A stretch of DNA of 64,000 bases from LSCE01 sp050485425. GTDB lineage: Bacteria > Pseudomonadota > Gammaproteobacteria > Nitrococcales > Aquisalimonadaceae. Where the stretch lies: contig JBJHBJ010000014.1 in the NCBI GenBank assembly GCA_050485425.1, positions 1-64,000 of the forward strand, read 5' to 3'. The translations under genes and the position numbers were made by a program. The first letter of the stretch is position 1. Every line of letters starts with the position of its first letter. The notes under the pieces are model-generated. The model ran no database searches. It was not told where the DNA came from and saw nothing but the letters and a program-made list of their open reading frames with translations. Below are positions 43,902 to 53,135 of this stretch, one piece after another.

Positions 43902-45263
43902 ATGAATAATGACCTGAGTTCAGACATTTCCTTCAAGTCCCTCGGACTGACCCCATCCCTGCTGGACAGCCTGGACGAGGCGGGCTTCACGCACTGCACC
44001 CCGATCCAGGCTGCCACGCTGCCGCTGATCCTGAAAAAGCGCGATGTGGCAGGCCAGGCGCAGACCGGTACCGGCAAGTCCGCCGCCTTCCTGCTGGGGA
44101 CCATGCACTACCTGATGGAGACACCGGTCGAGGAGGACAAGGTCGGCCCCTGGGCGCTGATGCTCGCCCCGACCCGCGAGTTGGCACTGCAGATCCAGAA
44201 GGATGCCGAGCTGCTCGGCCGGTTTACCGGCCTTAAGTCGGTGGCCATCTACGGCGGCACCGGTTACGAGCAGCAGCGCAAGGCCCTGCAGGACGGCGTC
44301 GACATCATCGTCGGCACCCCGGGTCGCATCATCGACTTCTTCAAGCAGGGCGTGTTCAAGCTGAGCAACATCGAAGTGGTCGTCCTGGATGAGGCCGACC
44401 GCATGTTCGATCTGGGCTTCATCGATGACATCCGCTACCTGCTGCGACGCATGCCACCACCGGACAAGCGCATCAATCTGCTATTCTCCGCCACGCTGTC
44501 CCAGCGTGTGCTGGAGCTGGCCTACGAGCACATGAATGATCCGGAAACGGTGCGCATCGAGCCCGAGCAGGTCACCGCGCAGAAGGTCACCCAGAAGCTC
44601 TACCATGTGGCCAAGGAAGAAAAAATCCCGCTGCTGCTGGGCCTGCTGAATTCCCACGACCCGCGCCGCACCATCGTGTTCGTGAACACCAAGCGCGGCG
44701 CCGACATGGTGACCGGATACCTGCGCGGCAACGGCTTCGACGCCCAGGTCATTTCCGGCGACATTCCGCAGAACAAGCGTCAGGCACTGCTGAAACGTTT
44801 CCAGGACGGCGAGTTGCCGATCCTGGTCGCCACCGACGTGGCTGCACGCGGGCTCCATATCCCCGGCGTCAGCCATGTCATCAACTTCGACCTGCCGCAG
44901 GAAGCGGAAGACTACGTTCACCGCATCGGCCGGACCGCCCGTGCGGGAGCCAGCGGCGACGCCATCAGCCTGGCCTGCGACGAGTACGTATATTCGCTGC
45001 CGGACATCGAGGCTTACATCGAGCAGAAGATCCCGTCCACCTTTGCCGATGCCAGCATGATGGTCACGGATCCGAAGCCGCCGGAAAAGATGGAGCGGCG
45101 CACGCCGGCGGGTGGTCCGCGCGGACGCCGCAGCGGCGGCGGCGGGCAACGGAGCCGCAGTAGCGGCGGGTCACGCCGCCGGGGCAATGGCGGCGGGAGC
45201 AGCGACGGCGGCGGCAACGGGAGCGGCCGCCCGGAACCCCGCAACCCGGTCGAAACTGACTGA
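43902..45263 (+). CDS. rhlB: DEAD-box RNA helicase RhlB
   Basis: A 453-residue helicase. Motifs in order: F-T-H-C-T-P-I-Q (Q motif), A-Q-T-G-T-G-K-S (I), P-T-R-E-L-A, G-T-P-G-R, D-E-A-D (II), S-A-T (III), and H-R-I-G-R-T-A-R-A-G (VI). It resembles RhlB, the degradosome helicase that partners RNase E. The last 60 residues are Arg/Gly/Ser-rich (R-G-R-R-S-G-G-G-G-Q-R-S-R), an RNA-binding tail like the basic patches of RNase E in this window. It diverges from hpt. Confidence 0.92.
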   Translation: MNNDLSSDISFKSLGLTPSLLDSLDEAGFTHCTPIQAATLPLILKKRDVAGQAQTGTGKSAAFLLGTMHYLMETPVEEDKVGPWALMLAPTRELALQIQKDAELLGRFTGLKSVAIYGGTGYEQQRKALQDGVDIIVGTPGRIIDFFKQGVFKLSNIEVVVLDEADRMFDLGFIDDIRYLLRRMPPPDKRINLLFSATLSQRVLELAYEHMNDPETVRIEPEQVTAQKVTQKLYHVAKEEKIPLLLGLLNSHDPRRTIVFVNTKRGADMVTGYLRGNGFDAQVISGDIPQNKRQALLKRFQDGELPILVATDVAARGLHIPGVSHVINFDLPQEAEDYVHRIGRTARAGASGDAISLACDEYVYSLPDIEAYIEQKIPSTFADASMMVTDPKPPEKMERRTPAGGPRGRRSGGGGQRSRSSGGSRRRGNGGGSSDGGGNGSGRPEPRNPVETD

Positions 45264-45330
45264 CCCGCCCGTCCTCGTCCTCCGTCATGCCGTCCGGCGG
45301 ATCGGTCGTCTGGACGGCACATCACACCCG

Positions 45331-46605
45331 CTACTCCCCGCCGCCGGCGACCCGCAGGGTCTCCGGCAACGTGAAATACGGTGCCGTCGCTCCTCTCGTG
45401 TCCCGTGCCTTGCGCAGTTCCTCCCTCGCCACGACGCCCAGGTGCACCTCGTCCGGGCCATCCAGAAAACGCATTGCCCGTCCCCAGGTCCACAGGTAAC
45501 TGAGCGGCGTATCAGGCGTCAGTCCCATGGCGCCGAAGACCTGCATGGCCCTGTCGACGATGCGCGTCTGCAGGCGGGCAGCCACGACCTTGATCCCCGA
45601 TACCGCCGTGCGCGCGGCCTTGGCGCCCTGCGTATCGATCTGCCAGGCCGCCTGCAACACCAGCAGCCGCGCCTGGTCGATTTCCAGCCGGGATTCGGCA
45701 ATCCAGTCACGGACATTGCCACGATCCGACAGATACTGGCCGAAGGTCCGGCGCTCGCCGGCGCGCTCCCGCATCAGTTCCAGCGCCACCTCGCACTGGC
45801 CGATCGAGCGCATGCAATGATGGATGCGTCCCGGGCCCAGTCGCGCCTGGGCCATGGCGAACCCCGCCCCCTCCTCGCCCAGCAGGTTTTCCGCCGGTAC
45901 GCGCACGTTGCGGAATACCAGTTCGCAATGCCCTTCCGGAGAGTGGTAGTGCATGATCGGAATATTCCGCACCAGCTCCAGCCCCGGGCTTTCCAGGGGC
46001 ACCAGCACCATGCTGTGGCGGCGGTGCGATTCGGCGTCCGGATCGGAGACACCCATGACGATCGCGAAACGACAGTTCGGGTGCACGGGACCGGTAATGA
46101 ACCATTTGCGTCCGTTGATCACATAGTCGTCGCCATCGCGGCGGATGCTGGTCTGAATGTTGGTCGCGTCGGATGAGGCGACGTCGGGTTCGCTCATGGC
46201 GAAGCAGGAGCGCACACTGCCGTCGAACAGCGGATCCAGCCACTGCCGTCGCTGCACCGGCGTCGCAAACAGGTGCAGCAACTCCATGTTGCCGGTATCC
46301 GGGGCACTGCAGTTGAAGGCCTCGGATGCCCAGTGAACCCGCCCCATGACCTCAGCCACCGGCGCGTAATCGAGATTGCTGAGCCCCGACCCCGGCGCCT
46401 CCTCCGGCAAGGTCGGCAGGAACAGGTTCCAGAGTCCGTCCCAGCGCGCCAGATCCTTCAGGTTCCCCATCAGTTCCAGCGGATAGCGCCCCTGCTCCAC
46501 CTCCGCATGCCACTGCGCGTTGTAAGGCAGTACGTACTGCTCCATGAATGCACCGACCTGACGACGCATGTCCTCCGCGCGACGGCTGTAAGCGAAATCC
46601 ATCAT
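45331..46605 (-). CDS. Acyl-CoA dehydrogenase (ACAD10/11-like)
   Basis: A 424-residue flavoprotein. F-A-M-S-E-P-D-V-A-S-S-D and W-F-I-T-G-P are the FAD/substrate signatures, and F-L-D-G-P-D-E-V-H-L near the C-terminus is typical of the ACAD10/11-like group that acts on long-chain or 4-hydroxyacyl-CoA substrates. Substrate here unknown. It stands alone between rhlB and acpH; a GCCGTCC/GGACGGC repeat at 45289-45318 separates it from rhlB. The start may be either of two adjacent ATGs (46605 or 46602). Confidence 0.9.
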   Translation of the reverse strand: MMDFAYSRRAEDMRRQVGAFMEQYVLPYNAQWHAEVEQGRYPLELMGNLKDLARWDGLWNLFLPTLPEEAPGSGLSNLDYAPVAEVMGRVHWASEAFNCSAPDTGNMELLHLFATPVQRRQWLDPLFDGSVRSCFAMSEPDVASSDATNIQTSIRRDGDDYVINGRKWFITGPVHPNCRFAIVMGVSDPDAESHRRHSMVLVPLESPGLELVRNIPIMHYHSPEGHCELVFRNVRVPAENLLGEEGAGFAMAQARLGPGRIHHCMRSIGQCEVALELMRERAGERRTFGQYLSDRGNVRDWIAESRLEIDQARLLVLQAAWQIDTQGAKAARTAVSGIKVVAARLQTRIVDRAMQVFGAMGLTPDTPLSYLWTWGRAMRFLDGPDEVHLGVVAREELRKARDTRGATAPYFTLPETLRVAGGGE

Positions 46606-46703
46606 GGTCTCTCCCGTTCGATATCCGGGAGCAGTGTTTCGCTTTCCGCGTCACTGCGCGATGATGCAGGTCAAGCAGAGGACAATTCCCTGGTGGCGGA
46701 AGC

Positions 46704-47330
46704 ATGAATTACCTGGCCCATCTGTATCTGGCCGACCCGGACGACGCCCACCGCCTCGGCAACATGGCCGGGGACTGGATCAAGGGCAACCTGGAACGGC
46801 AGACTCTGCCGGAACGCGTCCTCGACGGCGCGCGCCGCCACCGCTCGGTGGACAGCTACAGTGACCGTCATCCGTTGATGGCGACCGCTCGCCTGCGCCT
46901 GCCCGAGCGTCGCCGCCGGGTTGCAGGCATCGTGCTGGACGTGCTCTGGGACCACTTCCTGGTGCGGCACTGGAGCACGTACAGCGACCGGCCGCTGGGT
47001 GCTTTCCTCGACGATTGCTACCGCAGCCTGGAACGCATGGAGCCATACTGGCCGGAACGCGCCCGCCGCGCACTGCCGCGGATCATCGGCGAAGACTGGC
47101 TGTCCGCCTATGGCGATCTGGATGCGGTGGGGTTCAGTCTGGACCGGATTGCCCGGCGTTTCAGCCGGGATCCCGGACTGGCCGGCTCGATCCGGGACGT
47201 CCGCCGCCAGTACGATGCCCTCGAGCAGGACTTCCTCGCCTTCGACCTGTTCCACACCCCCCTGCACCGACTGGACCGGCAACTGGCCGATGGCCCTCCG
47301 GGCGAGACACAGCGGGACCACCCCGGCTAG
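46704..47330 (+). CDS. acpH: Acyl carrier protein phosphodiesterase
   Basis: A 208-residue AcpH. M-N-Y-L-A-H-L-Y-L-A begins the protein, and G-N-M-A-G-D-W-I-K-G, R-R-H-R-S-V-D-S-Y-S-D and L-D-V-L-W-D-H-F-L are the HD-like metal-binding motifs of the family. It removes the phosphopantetheine arm from ACP. The C-terminus is slightly longer than in E. coli. Confidence 0.9.
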   Translation: MNYLAHLYLADPDDAHRLGNMAGDWIKGNLERQTLPERVLDGARRHRSVDSYSDRHPLMATARLRLPERRRRVAGIVLDVLWDHFLVRHWSTYSDRPLGAFLDDCYRSLERMEPYWPERARRALPRIIGEDWLSAYGDLDAVGFSLDRIARRFSRDPGLAGSIRDVRRQYDALEQDFLAFDLFHTPLHRLDRQLADGPPGETQRDHPG

Positions 47331-47363
47331 ACTGCAGGGAATTTCCAACCGCACAGGTGCACA

Positions 47364-47762
47364 ATGCCGTACATCAAGCTGCTCTTTGTTGCATTTGCGC
47401 TGATCGCCCTGGTTGCTTGCGGCGATGCGGAAAACGGGGTCGCGGACGACCCGGCCAGCGCCTACCGTGCCTTCTTCAACGAGCTCGCCAGGGGCAATAC
47501 CCAGCAGGCACTGGAAGGACTCGCGCCCGAGGGCGCACTCGGAAGCACGTTCCACGGAGCCAGCTACTACATGATGGCGCAAACCGTCGAACAGCAGTTC
47601 GAAGAGCACGGAGGCCTCCAGGAAATCGTCATCGACCGGGAAAACGATGACGCAGAAGACGGAGTTTCCATCGAGGGCAGGCTGATCCTCCGCGACGGAA
47701 CCGAGATCCACCGCCGCATTCTGTTCATCAAGGAGGGTAACCGCTGGGTGGGCAAGGTCTGA
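47364..47762 (+). CDS. Hypothetical lipoprotein
   Basis: A 132-residue protein with a lipoprotein signal: hydrophobic residues 5-17, then A-L-V-A-C-G-D with the lipid-carrying Cys at 19. The mature part is acidic, with A-Y-R-A-F-F-N-E-L-A-R-G-N near its start, the pattern of small DUF4878-like cystatin/NTF2-type lipoproteins. It lies 33 bp after acpH and may share its transcript. Function unknown. Confidence 0.78.
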   Translation: MPYIKLLFVAFALIALVACGDAENGVADDPASAYRAFFNELARGNTQQALEGLAPEGALGSTFHGASYYMMAQTVEQQFEEHGGLQEIVIDRENDDAEDGVSIEGRLILRDGTEIHRRILFIKEGNRWVGKV

Positions 47763-47791
47763 TGCCGGTTTCGGTCGCGCCCGAGGGTGGT

Positions 47792-47821
47792 TTGGATTCG
47801 CCACCGCACCCGCGTTATAGT
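47792..47821 (+). promoter_or_regulatory. Predicted promoter of patatin-like gene
   Basis: TTGGAT (47792-47797), an 18-bp spacer and TATAGT (47816-47821). The predicted transcript start near 47828 lies downstream of the earliest in-frame start (47787), which supports the ATG at 47850. Confidence 0.5.
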
Positions 47822-47849
47822 CTGCGCCTTTCCCGCCAGGACCGATCGC

Positions 47850-48929
47850 ATGGAAGGACACCCGGAAACGCTGCTGGAACTGCGCGCCGGCCCCGCCGCG
47901 CTGCGCCGCATCCGCGAACGCGGCCTGACCCCGGGTATGGTTGCCGGCCTGGCCGGGGCTGCCGGCGGGCCGAAGTGGCTGATCCTGAATCACCTGGACC
48001 GCCTGCTGTTCGGCGACTGGTTGCCCCGCGCGCCACGCACACGCTTCCTGATCGGTTCCTCCATCGCCACCTGGCGCTTCGCCTGCGCTGCCCAGAGCGA
48101 CCCGGAAGCTGCCTTCCAGCGCTTCGAACACACCTATATCCATGAGCAGCGCTACGGGCACAAGCCACCCGCCAGCGAGGTCAGCGCTGAAGCCCGCCGC
48201 CTGCTCGACGTGCTGCTGGGCGACAATGGCCCTACCGAGATCCTCTCCAGCAGGGATTACCGGCTGCATGTGATGACCGTCCGCTGCCGCGGCCTGCTGG
48301 CCCGCGAGGGCAAGCCGTTGCTGGCCGGACTGCTGGCGGCCGCGGCCCGGAACAGCCTGTCCCGGCAGCAGCTCAGGAGCTGCTTCCAGCGCGCACTGTT
48401 TTCCCATCCGGACGCCATGGACGCCTTGCCCGGGCTGCAGGGTTTCGATCTCAGCCGCCACCGGCTGGATACCACCAATCTGCGGCACGCGCTACTCGCC
48501 TCGGGCTCCATCCCGATGGTCATGGAGCCCGAGCGGGATATCCCCGGCGCCGGTGCCGGCGTCTACCGGGACGGCGGCCTGCTGGATTACCAACTGGATA
48601 TCGCCTACGACGTCACAGACGACATCGTCCTGATGCCGCATTATGCCGGCAGCATCACGCCGGGCTGGTTCGACAAGACCTTGCCCTGGCGGCGGGCGCG
48701 CCAGGGGAACGTCGATCCGGTCCTGGTCGTGGCCCCTTCCGATGCATTCATACGGCAATTGCCCCGGGGCCGCATACCGGACCGCAAAGACTTCTACCGT
48801 TACGCGGGCGACGATGCCGGTCGGGCCAGAGACTGGCAACGCATCACCGATGCCACGCGGCATCTGGCCGATGCGTTTCTGCATCTCTGCGAAAGCGGGC
48901 GCATCCGTCAGGCCGTGAAACCGCTTTGA
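47850..48929 (+). CDS. Patatin-like phospholipase domain protein
   Basis: A 359-residue patatin-fold protein. The oxyanion loop G-A-A-G-G-P-K-W, the nucleophile elbow G-S-S-I-A and the D-G-G of the Ser-Asp dyad (Y-R-D-G-G-L-L-D-Y) are in order. It should hydrolyse acyl esters of lipids in the cytoplasm; no signal peptide is visible. It has its own predicted promoter. The exact substrate is unknown. Confidence 0.85.
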   Translation: MEGHPETLLELRAGPAALRRIRERGLTPGMVAGLAGAAGGPKWLILNHLDRLLFGDWLPRAPRTRFLIGSSIATWRFACAAQSDPEAAFQRFEHTYIHEQRYGHKPPASEVSAEARRLLDVLLGDNGPTEILSSRDYRLHVMTVRCRGLLAREGKPLLAGLLAAAARNSLSRQQLRSCFQRALFSHPDAMDALPGLQGFDLSRHRLDTTNLRHALLASGSIPMVMEPERDIPGAGAGVYRDGGLLDYQLDIAYDVTDDIVLMPHYAGSITPGWFDKTLPWRRARQGNVDPVLVVAPSDAFIRQLPRGRIPDRKDFYRYAGDDAGRARDWQRITDATRHLADAFLHLCESGRIRQAVKPL

Positions 48930-48956
48930 CAATACGTTCGAAAAGGTTAGTGATTC

Positions 48957-50231
48957 ATGCACAAACACCTTCTGTTCCTTGTGTTGGGCATCGGCATGGC
49001 CGTTCCGCTTTACGCGGGCCCCGACGAGGACAGCTGGACGCTGGACCAGAGCCAACTGCCATTCGGTGCCCCGGAACAGATGCAGACGGAGCGCCAGTGG
49101 GGCGTGCTGGACGGCGCCGGCTACCGCTGGGAAATCCCGGACAACTGGAATGGCGAACTGGTGATCTACGCCCGTCCGCTCCGCGGCAGCGACAAGCCCA
49201 CGCTGGAAGTGGTCAACCCGCCGCAGCGCCAGGCCTTGCTGGAACGCGGCTACGCCTGGGCGGCGTCCAGTTTCGATTTCAACGGTTACCACGTCAGCGC
49301 CGGCGTGACGCACAGTGCTCAGTTGCGCGAGTATTTCGCTGCCGAGCATCGCCGCCCGAGGGCCGTCTACATCGTTGGCCACGATCTCGGCGCCCAGGTC
49401 GCCGCGGCCAGCGCCGAACTTCATCCGGACCTGTACGCCGGTGCACTGGCCATGTGCGGGCCGCTGGTCGATACCGGTGTGCTGGACTACCTCATGGCCT
49501 ACAACCTGGCTGCGCAAGCTGTAACCGGGCTGGAATCACGCTTTCCCGACATGGAATTCCAGCAGGACACCCGGGAGGAACTGCTGAACCGGCTGGGACC
49601 GGACTACCCGGAACTGCTCTACCCCGCCGGTGAGGAACTCGTATACCTGCATGCCCACCTGAGCGGCGGGCCGCACGCATTGAGCGGCGCGGCGATCGAC
49701 GCCTGGGGAGTGCTGCTGTTCGATTTCGGTCACATGGACGGCACACTGGGCGGACTGGAGCCGGGCAATGTCGTGGAAACGACCCATGTTCGCTACCGGC
49801 TCCCGGATCCGGGCCGCGAGCAGTGGCTAAACCAGAACGTGCTGCGGCTGGAGAAGGACCCACAGATCGTTCGCGGGGGCACCTCGACGATTCCGGCTAC
49901 CAGCGGCAAGATCGGCATACCGGTGATCACCCTCGGCTCGCTGGGAGACCTGTACACCCCGCTGGCCCTGCAACAGGCCTACGGCAGGCGGGTGGCCGAA
50001 GCGGGCCGTGAGGAACTGCTGGTACAGCGGGTGGTGCGGGACGTCGGGCACTGTACGTTCACCGCCGAGGAAGAGATGCAGGCCTTTGACGATCTCGTCC
50101 GGTGGACGAAGAACGGCCGCCGGCCGGAGGGTGATGCGGTGAACGACGCTGCCGCAGTGGCCGGCCCGGCGTTCGGCTGTGCCTTCACCAGCCAGGAACG
50201 AAACGGCCTGCCCCCTTGCCCGGGCAACTGA
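48957..50231 (+). CDS. Exported alpha/beta hydrolase with Asp at the nucleophile elbow
   Basis: A 424-residue protein with a signal peptide (hydrophobic core about 4-18, cut near Y-A-G). The fold is alpha/beta hydrolase: the elbow is I-V-G-H-D143-L-G-A-Q, with Asp where esterases and lipases have Ser. Asp at this position is normal in epoxide hydrolases and haloalkane dehalogenases. Likely acid and His are in L-G-D-L-Y-T-P and D-V-G-H-C-T-F. The rest does not look like classic epoxide hydrolases (no obvious cap Tyr pair). It may be an unusual hydrolase or an inactive relative. It follows the patatin-like gene by 27 bp. Confidence 0.78.
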   Translation: MHKHLLFLVLGIGMAVPLYAGPDEDSWTLDQSQLPFGAPEQMQTERQWGVLDGAGYRWEIPDNWNGELVIYARPLRGSDKPTLEVVNPPQRQALLERGYAWAASSFDFNGYHVSAGVTHSAQLREYFAAEHRRPRAVYIVGHDLGAQVAAASAELHPDLYAGALAMCGPLVDTGVLDYLMAYNLAAQAVTGLESRFPDMEFQQDTREELLNRLGPDYPELLYPAGEELVYLHAHLSGGPHALSGAAIDAWGVLLFDFGHMDGTLGGLEPGNVVETTHVRYRLPDPGREQWLNQNVLRLEKDPQIVRGGTSTIPATSGKIGIPVITLGSLGDLYTPLALQQAYGRRVAEAGREELLVQRVVRDVGHCTFTAEEEMQAFDDLVRWTKNGRRPEGDAVNDAAAVAGPAFGCAFTSQERNGLPPCPGN

Positions 50232-50278
50232 GTCACAGACCGCACTGCAAGCGGAAATGGACCAGCTAATGTCCTGAC

Positions 50279-50830
50279 TCAGAAGTGGAAACGCAGGCCG
50301 GCGGTGCCGACATAATGCATCCGGGCGTCCCAACCGAGATACTGCACGCTGGCATCGGTGACCAGATCGACCCGCTCGGCCAGGCTGTAACCCAGCCCGA
50401 GGCCCACACCCAGCCGTCCCTGGTGCCTGGCTGATCGGTGGGATTCGTCCAGGTAGCGGTAGACGCCGCCGATACGAGCCCGGAAGAACGCGCGCCGGGT
50501 CATGTAGGTATTGGCGGCCAGATAGATACCGGCGGCCCGCACATCGCCCTCTATCCGGCTGGAACCACGATCCCGCCGATAGGGCTCGACGCTCTCGCTG
50601 AGTTGCAGTTCGAGCCCGAAATAGGAACGCGGTGCGCCGGGGCTGGAATACGGCAACCGCCACCCCAGGGCCAGGTAACCTGCGTAGCCCTCGCTGCCGC
50701 CTTCCGGCACGACGACGGCACCGCCGGCGCCGACCGACCATCGCTGTGTCTCGTCGCTGTCCGCCGCCGATAACGCGCAGTTCGCACCCAGCAGCACGGC
50801 CAGCACCGCTGCGCCAGAAATCGCCCTCAT
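50279..50830 (-). CDS. Outer-membrane beta-barrel protein
   Basis: A 183-residue protein with a signal peptide (cut near L-S-A-A-D). The mature part alternates hydrophobic and polar residues, has many Gly and aromatic residues, and ends in L-R-F-H-F, the C-terminal Phe signal for outer-membrane insertion. Length suits an 8-strand barrel of the OmpA/OmpW kind. Its start overlaps the mazG stop by 4 nt. Specific function unknown. Confidence 0.8.
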   Translation of the reverse strand: MRAISGAAVLAVLLGANCALSAADSDETQRWSVGAGGAVVVPEGGSEGYAGYLALGWRLPYSSPGAPRSYFGLELQLSESVEPYRRDRGSSRIEGDVRAAGIYLAANTYMTRRAFFRARIGGVYRYLDESHRSARHQGRLGVGLGLGYSLAERVDLVTDASVQYLGWDARMHYVGTAGLRFHF

Positions 50831-51639
50831 CCGTTTTCCTCCCGGCCTTGTCGCTCTACCCGCTTGGCCGCCTCCCAGGCGGCCTCGCGGTGCGCGAAAT
50901 CCACCGCCTCCAGCGACTCACCGCGCGCACCCAGCGCGCGCTCCATATGCCGGAACCGGGATTCGAACTTGGCATTGGCGCGTCGCAATGCGGCCTCCGG
51001 ATCCACCTTGAGGTGGCGCGCCAGATTGGCCGTCGCAAACAACAGATCCCCGAGTTCCTCTTCCATCAGGTCCTGTCGATCCGGCGTGTCGTTCCTGACC
51101 TCTTCCAGCTCGTCCAGCTCCTCGCGGATCTTCGCCAGCACGCCTGAGGCATCGGGCCAGTCGAAACCGACCCGCGCCGCCCGCCTGGTCAGCTTGACCG
51201 CGCGCAGCAGACCCGGCAGAGCCACACTGACGCCCGACAGGGCGGAGACGCTTTCTCCCCTGGCGGAGAGCTTGCTCGCACGTTCCTCCGCCTTGATGGT
51301 CTCCCAGCTGACGGCCACATCGTCCACCCGGGCGTCGCCGAACACATGCGGGTGACGCCGGACGATCTTGTCGCGAATGGCTTCCGCCACATCCGGGAAG
51401 CTGAAGTGGCCTTCCTCTTCGGCCATCCGGGCATGGAACACGACCTGGAACAGCAGGTCCCCCAGCTCGTCGCGCAACTCCCCCAGATCCTGGCGCTGGA
51501 TGGCGTCCGCCACCTCGTACGCTTCCTCGATGGTGTACGGGGCAATGGTGTCGAAGGTCTGTTTCACGTCCCAGGGGCAGCCATGCTCCGGATCGCGCAG
51601 CCTGGCCATCACCTGCAGCAAGTCCTCAAGCGGTTTCAA
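50827..51639 (-). CDS. mazG: Nucleoside triphosphate pyrophosphohydrolase MazG
   Basis: A 270-residue housekeeping hydrolase with two MazG domains. L-R-D-P-E-H-G-C-P-W-D, E-E-A-Y-E-V and E-L-G-D-L-L-F-Q-V (first domain) and E-E-E-L-G-D-L-L-F-A (second domain) carry the acidic metal ligands. The chosen start is TTG at 51637-51639, because GGGAGG lies 6 nt before it and the protein then begins M-K-P-L-E-D-L-L like the family. An upstream TTG at 51666 lacks a ribosome site. Confidence 0.93.
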   Translation of the reverse strand: MKPLEDLLQVMARLRDPEHGCPWDVKQTFDTIAPYTIEEAYEVADAIQRQDLGELRDELGDLLFQVVFHARMAEEEGHFSFPDVAEAIRDKIVRRHPHVFGDARVDDVAVSWETIKAEERASKLSARGESVSALSGVSVALPGLLRAVKLTRRAARVGFDWPDASGVLAKIREELDELEEVRNDTPDRQDLMEEELGDLLFATANLARHLKVDPEAALRRANAKFESRFRHMERALGARGESLEAVDFAHREAAWEAAKRVERQGREENG

Positions 51640-51851
51640 GCCTTGCCTCCCGATGCCGTTGTCCAATGGAATGCGGAGTATTTGAACACACTCGATTTGA
51701 GATGGATATTACCCGGTCATGCGCCCGTGACGGCGGAATCGGCAACGCCGGCATGGGCGCGGGGACGAATATGGCACATGAACCAGTTGACAGGTTTTGC
51801 CCGGTTCAATAACGTCAGGCAATTGGCGGAAAAACGACAGAGGACGGAACG

Positions 51852-52472
51852 TTGGCCAAGACAGGCAAGAAGCCCGTGACCGCACGCGGCGAACTCACGC
51901 GGCAGAAACTGCTGTCCGCGGCGGAGAGTGAATTCGGCGAGAAAGGCTTTCACACGGCCTCCGTCAGCAGCATTACCCGTCGTGCCGGCGTCGCCCAGGG
52001 CACGTTCTACATCTATTACTCCTCAAAGGAGGAGATCCTTCGCGAACTGGTCCGCTTCATGAGCCGCAAGCTGCGTCATGCGCTGACCGAGGCCACACGC
52101 GGCGTTTCCGACCGTATCGAGGTGGAGCGGCTGGGGCTGCTGGCCTTCCTCAAGTTCGCGGTGGACGACAAGAATCTCTACCGCGTGGTGCTGGAATCGC
52201 AATTCATCGACGAGTCCATCTACCGCGAATACTACGAACACATGGCCAATATGTACCAGATGCGTCTGGAACGGGCCCAGCAGGCCGGTCAGATCCGCAA
52301 GACCTCCGCCTACGGCCAGGCCTGGGCACTGATGGGTATCGGCTCCTTCCTCGGACTGCGTTACGGGGTGTGGGAGGGGCGCGTACCGCCCGACGATGTG
52401 ATCGAAGCGGCACTGGCTTTCATCCGCGGTGGCCTGGTGCCCGAGGAAGCCACGCGGCAGGCACTGTCCTGA
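51852..52472 (+). CDS. TetR-family transcriptional regulator
   Basis: A 206-residue repressor-type protein. The N-terminal helix-turn-helix spans residues about 15-60 (F-H-T-A-S-V-S-S-I-T-R-R-A-G-V-A-Q-G-T-F-Y-I-Y-Y); the rest is the ligand-binding helical domain. The start is TTG at 51852 behind AGGACGG. It diverges from mazG across a 212-bp gap that has a weak promoter candidate (TTGAAC 51682-51687, 17 bp, GATATT 51705-51710). No clear operator palindrome was seen and its targets are unknown. Confidence 0.88.
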   Translation: MAKTGKKPVTARGELTRQKLLSAAESEFGEKGFHTASVSSITRRAGVAQGTFYIYYSSKEEILRELVRFMSRKLRHALTEATRGVSDRIEVERLGLLAFLKFAVDDKNLYRVVLESQFIDESIYREYYEHMANMYQMRLERAQQAGQIRKTSAYGQAWALMGIGSFLGLRYGVWEGRVPPDDVIEAALAFIRGGLVPEEATRQALS

Positions 52473-52551
52473 CCTCCTGTTGCCGCTCGCGCCAAGGGCG
52501 ACCGCCACTGGCGGCGAGCGCGGGAATCAATCAGCGCTCCTCCAGGAGACA

Positions 52552-53055
52552 CTAGTCGGCGGTCGATTCCTGCTCGCAGTCACATTCCACGGCGATATCC
52601 ACGGTCTGGATCAGGTCCACCAGCAGATAGGCCAGGAAACGGTCGCTCTGGACGACCAGCGCGGGTCGGTTCAACTCCCTGCGTCCCTGCCGCAACTGTT
52701 CCGCTCCTCGCCTGATCATCACCAGGCCCAGGTTGTGCCGGGCTTCCGGGTAGTCGGGTTGCAGGCGCAAGGCTTCACGGTAACTGGCGATTGCCGCATC
52801 CAGCGCCTCCTCGCGGGTCTGCAGATTACCCAGCCGGTACCACGCCAGTGCGCGAGCGGGATCCGCCTCCAGCAGGCGTTCGTATGCATCACGGGCGGCG
52901 TCCCAATCCTCGTCATGGTAGGCCGCCATGGCCTCGGCGTTCAGGGCCAGCACATCCCGGTGCGCCGGTTGCGGCTGCAGGGCCGCGCAGCCAGACAGCA
53001 ACAGGGCGATCACAAGCATGCTTACGCCGCGCTTGGGGAAACGCTGGTCAGGCAC
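52552..53055 (-). CDS. TPR-repeat lipoprotein
   Basis: A 167-residue lipoprotein. The start is GTG at 53053-53055, placed 7 nt after GGAGG; upstream ATGs (53085, 53103) lack a ribosome site. A basic segment and hydrophobic core lead to L-L-L-S-G-C with the lipidated Cys. Two or three TPR helical pairs follow (A-E-A-M-A-A-Y-H-D-E-D-W-D-A-A-R-D-A-Y and A-L-A-W-Y-R-L-G-N-L), suggesting a protein-binding scaffold in the envelope. The C-terminus ends C-D-C-E-Q-E-S-T-A-D. It diverges from ispG. Confidence 0.82.
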   Translation of the reverse strand: MPDQRFPKRGVSMLVIALLLSGCAALQPQPAHRDVLALNAEAMAAYHDEDWDAARDAYERLLEADPARALAWYRLGNLQTREEALDAAIASYREALRLQPDYPEARHNLGLVMIRRGAEQLRQGRRELNRPALVVQSDRFLAYLLVDLIQTVDIAVECDCEQESTAD

Positions 53056-53135
53056 CTTCTTTCCTCCGGCTTCATGGGAATGCATTCGAACTTGCATTAT
53101 CATGGCAGCTCCCTCTTGCAACGCAACACGAGAGC

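Noticed and set aside
45289..45318. GCCGTCC/GGACGGC repeat between rhlB and the acyl-CoA dehydrogenase as a terminator
   Set aside because: The 7-bp stem has a 16-nt loop and no T-tract on either strand.
46671..48488. A 605-codon minus-strand open frame
   Set aside because: It lies opposite acpH, the lipoprotein gene and the patatin-like gene, all of which have clear motifs.
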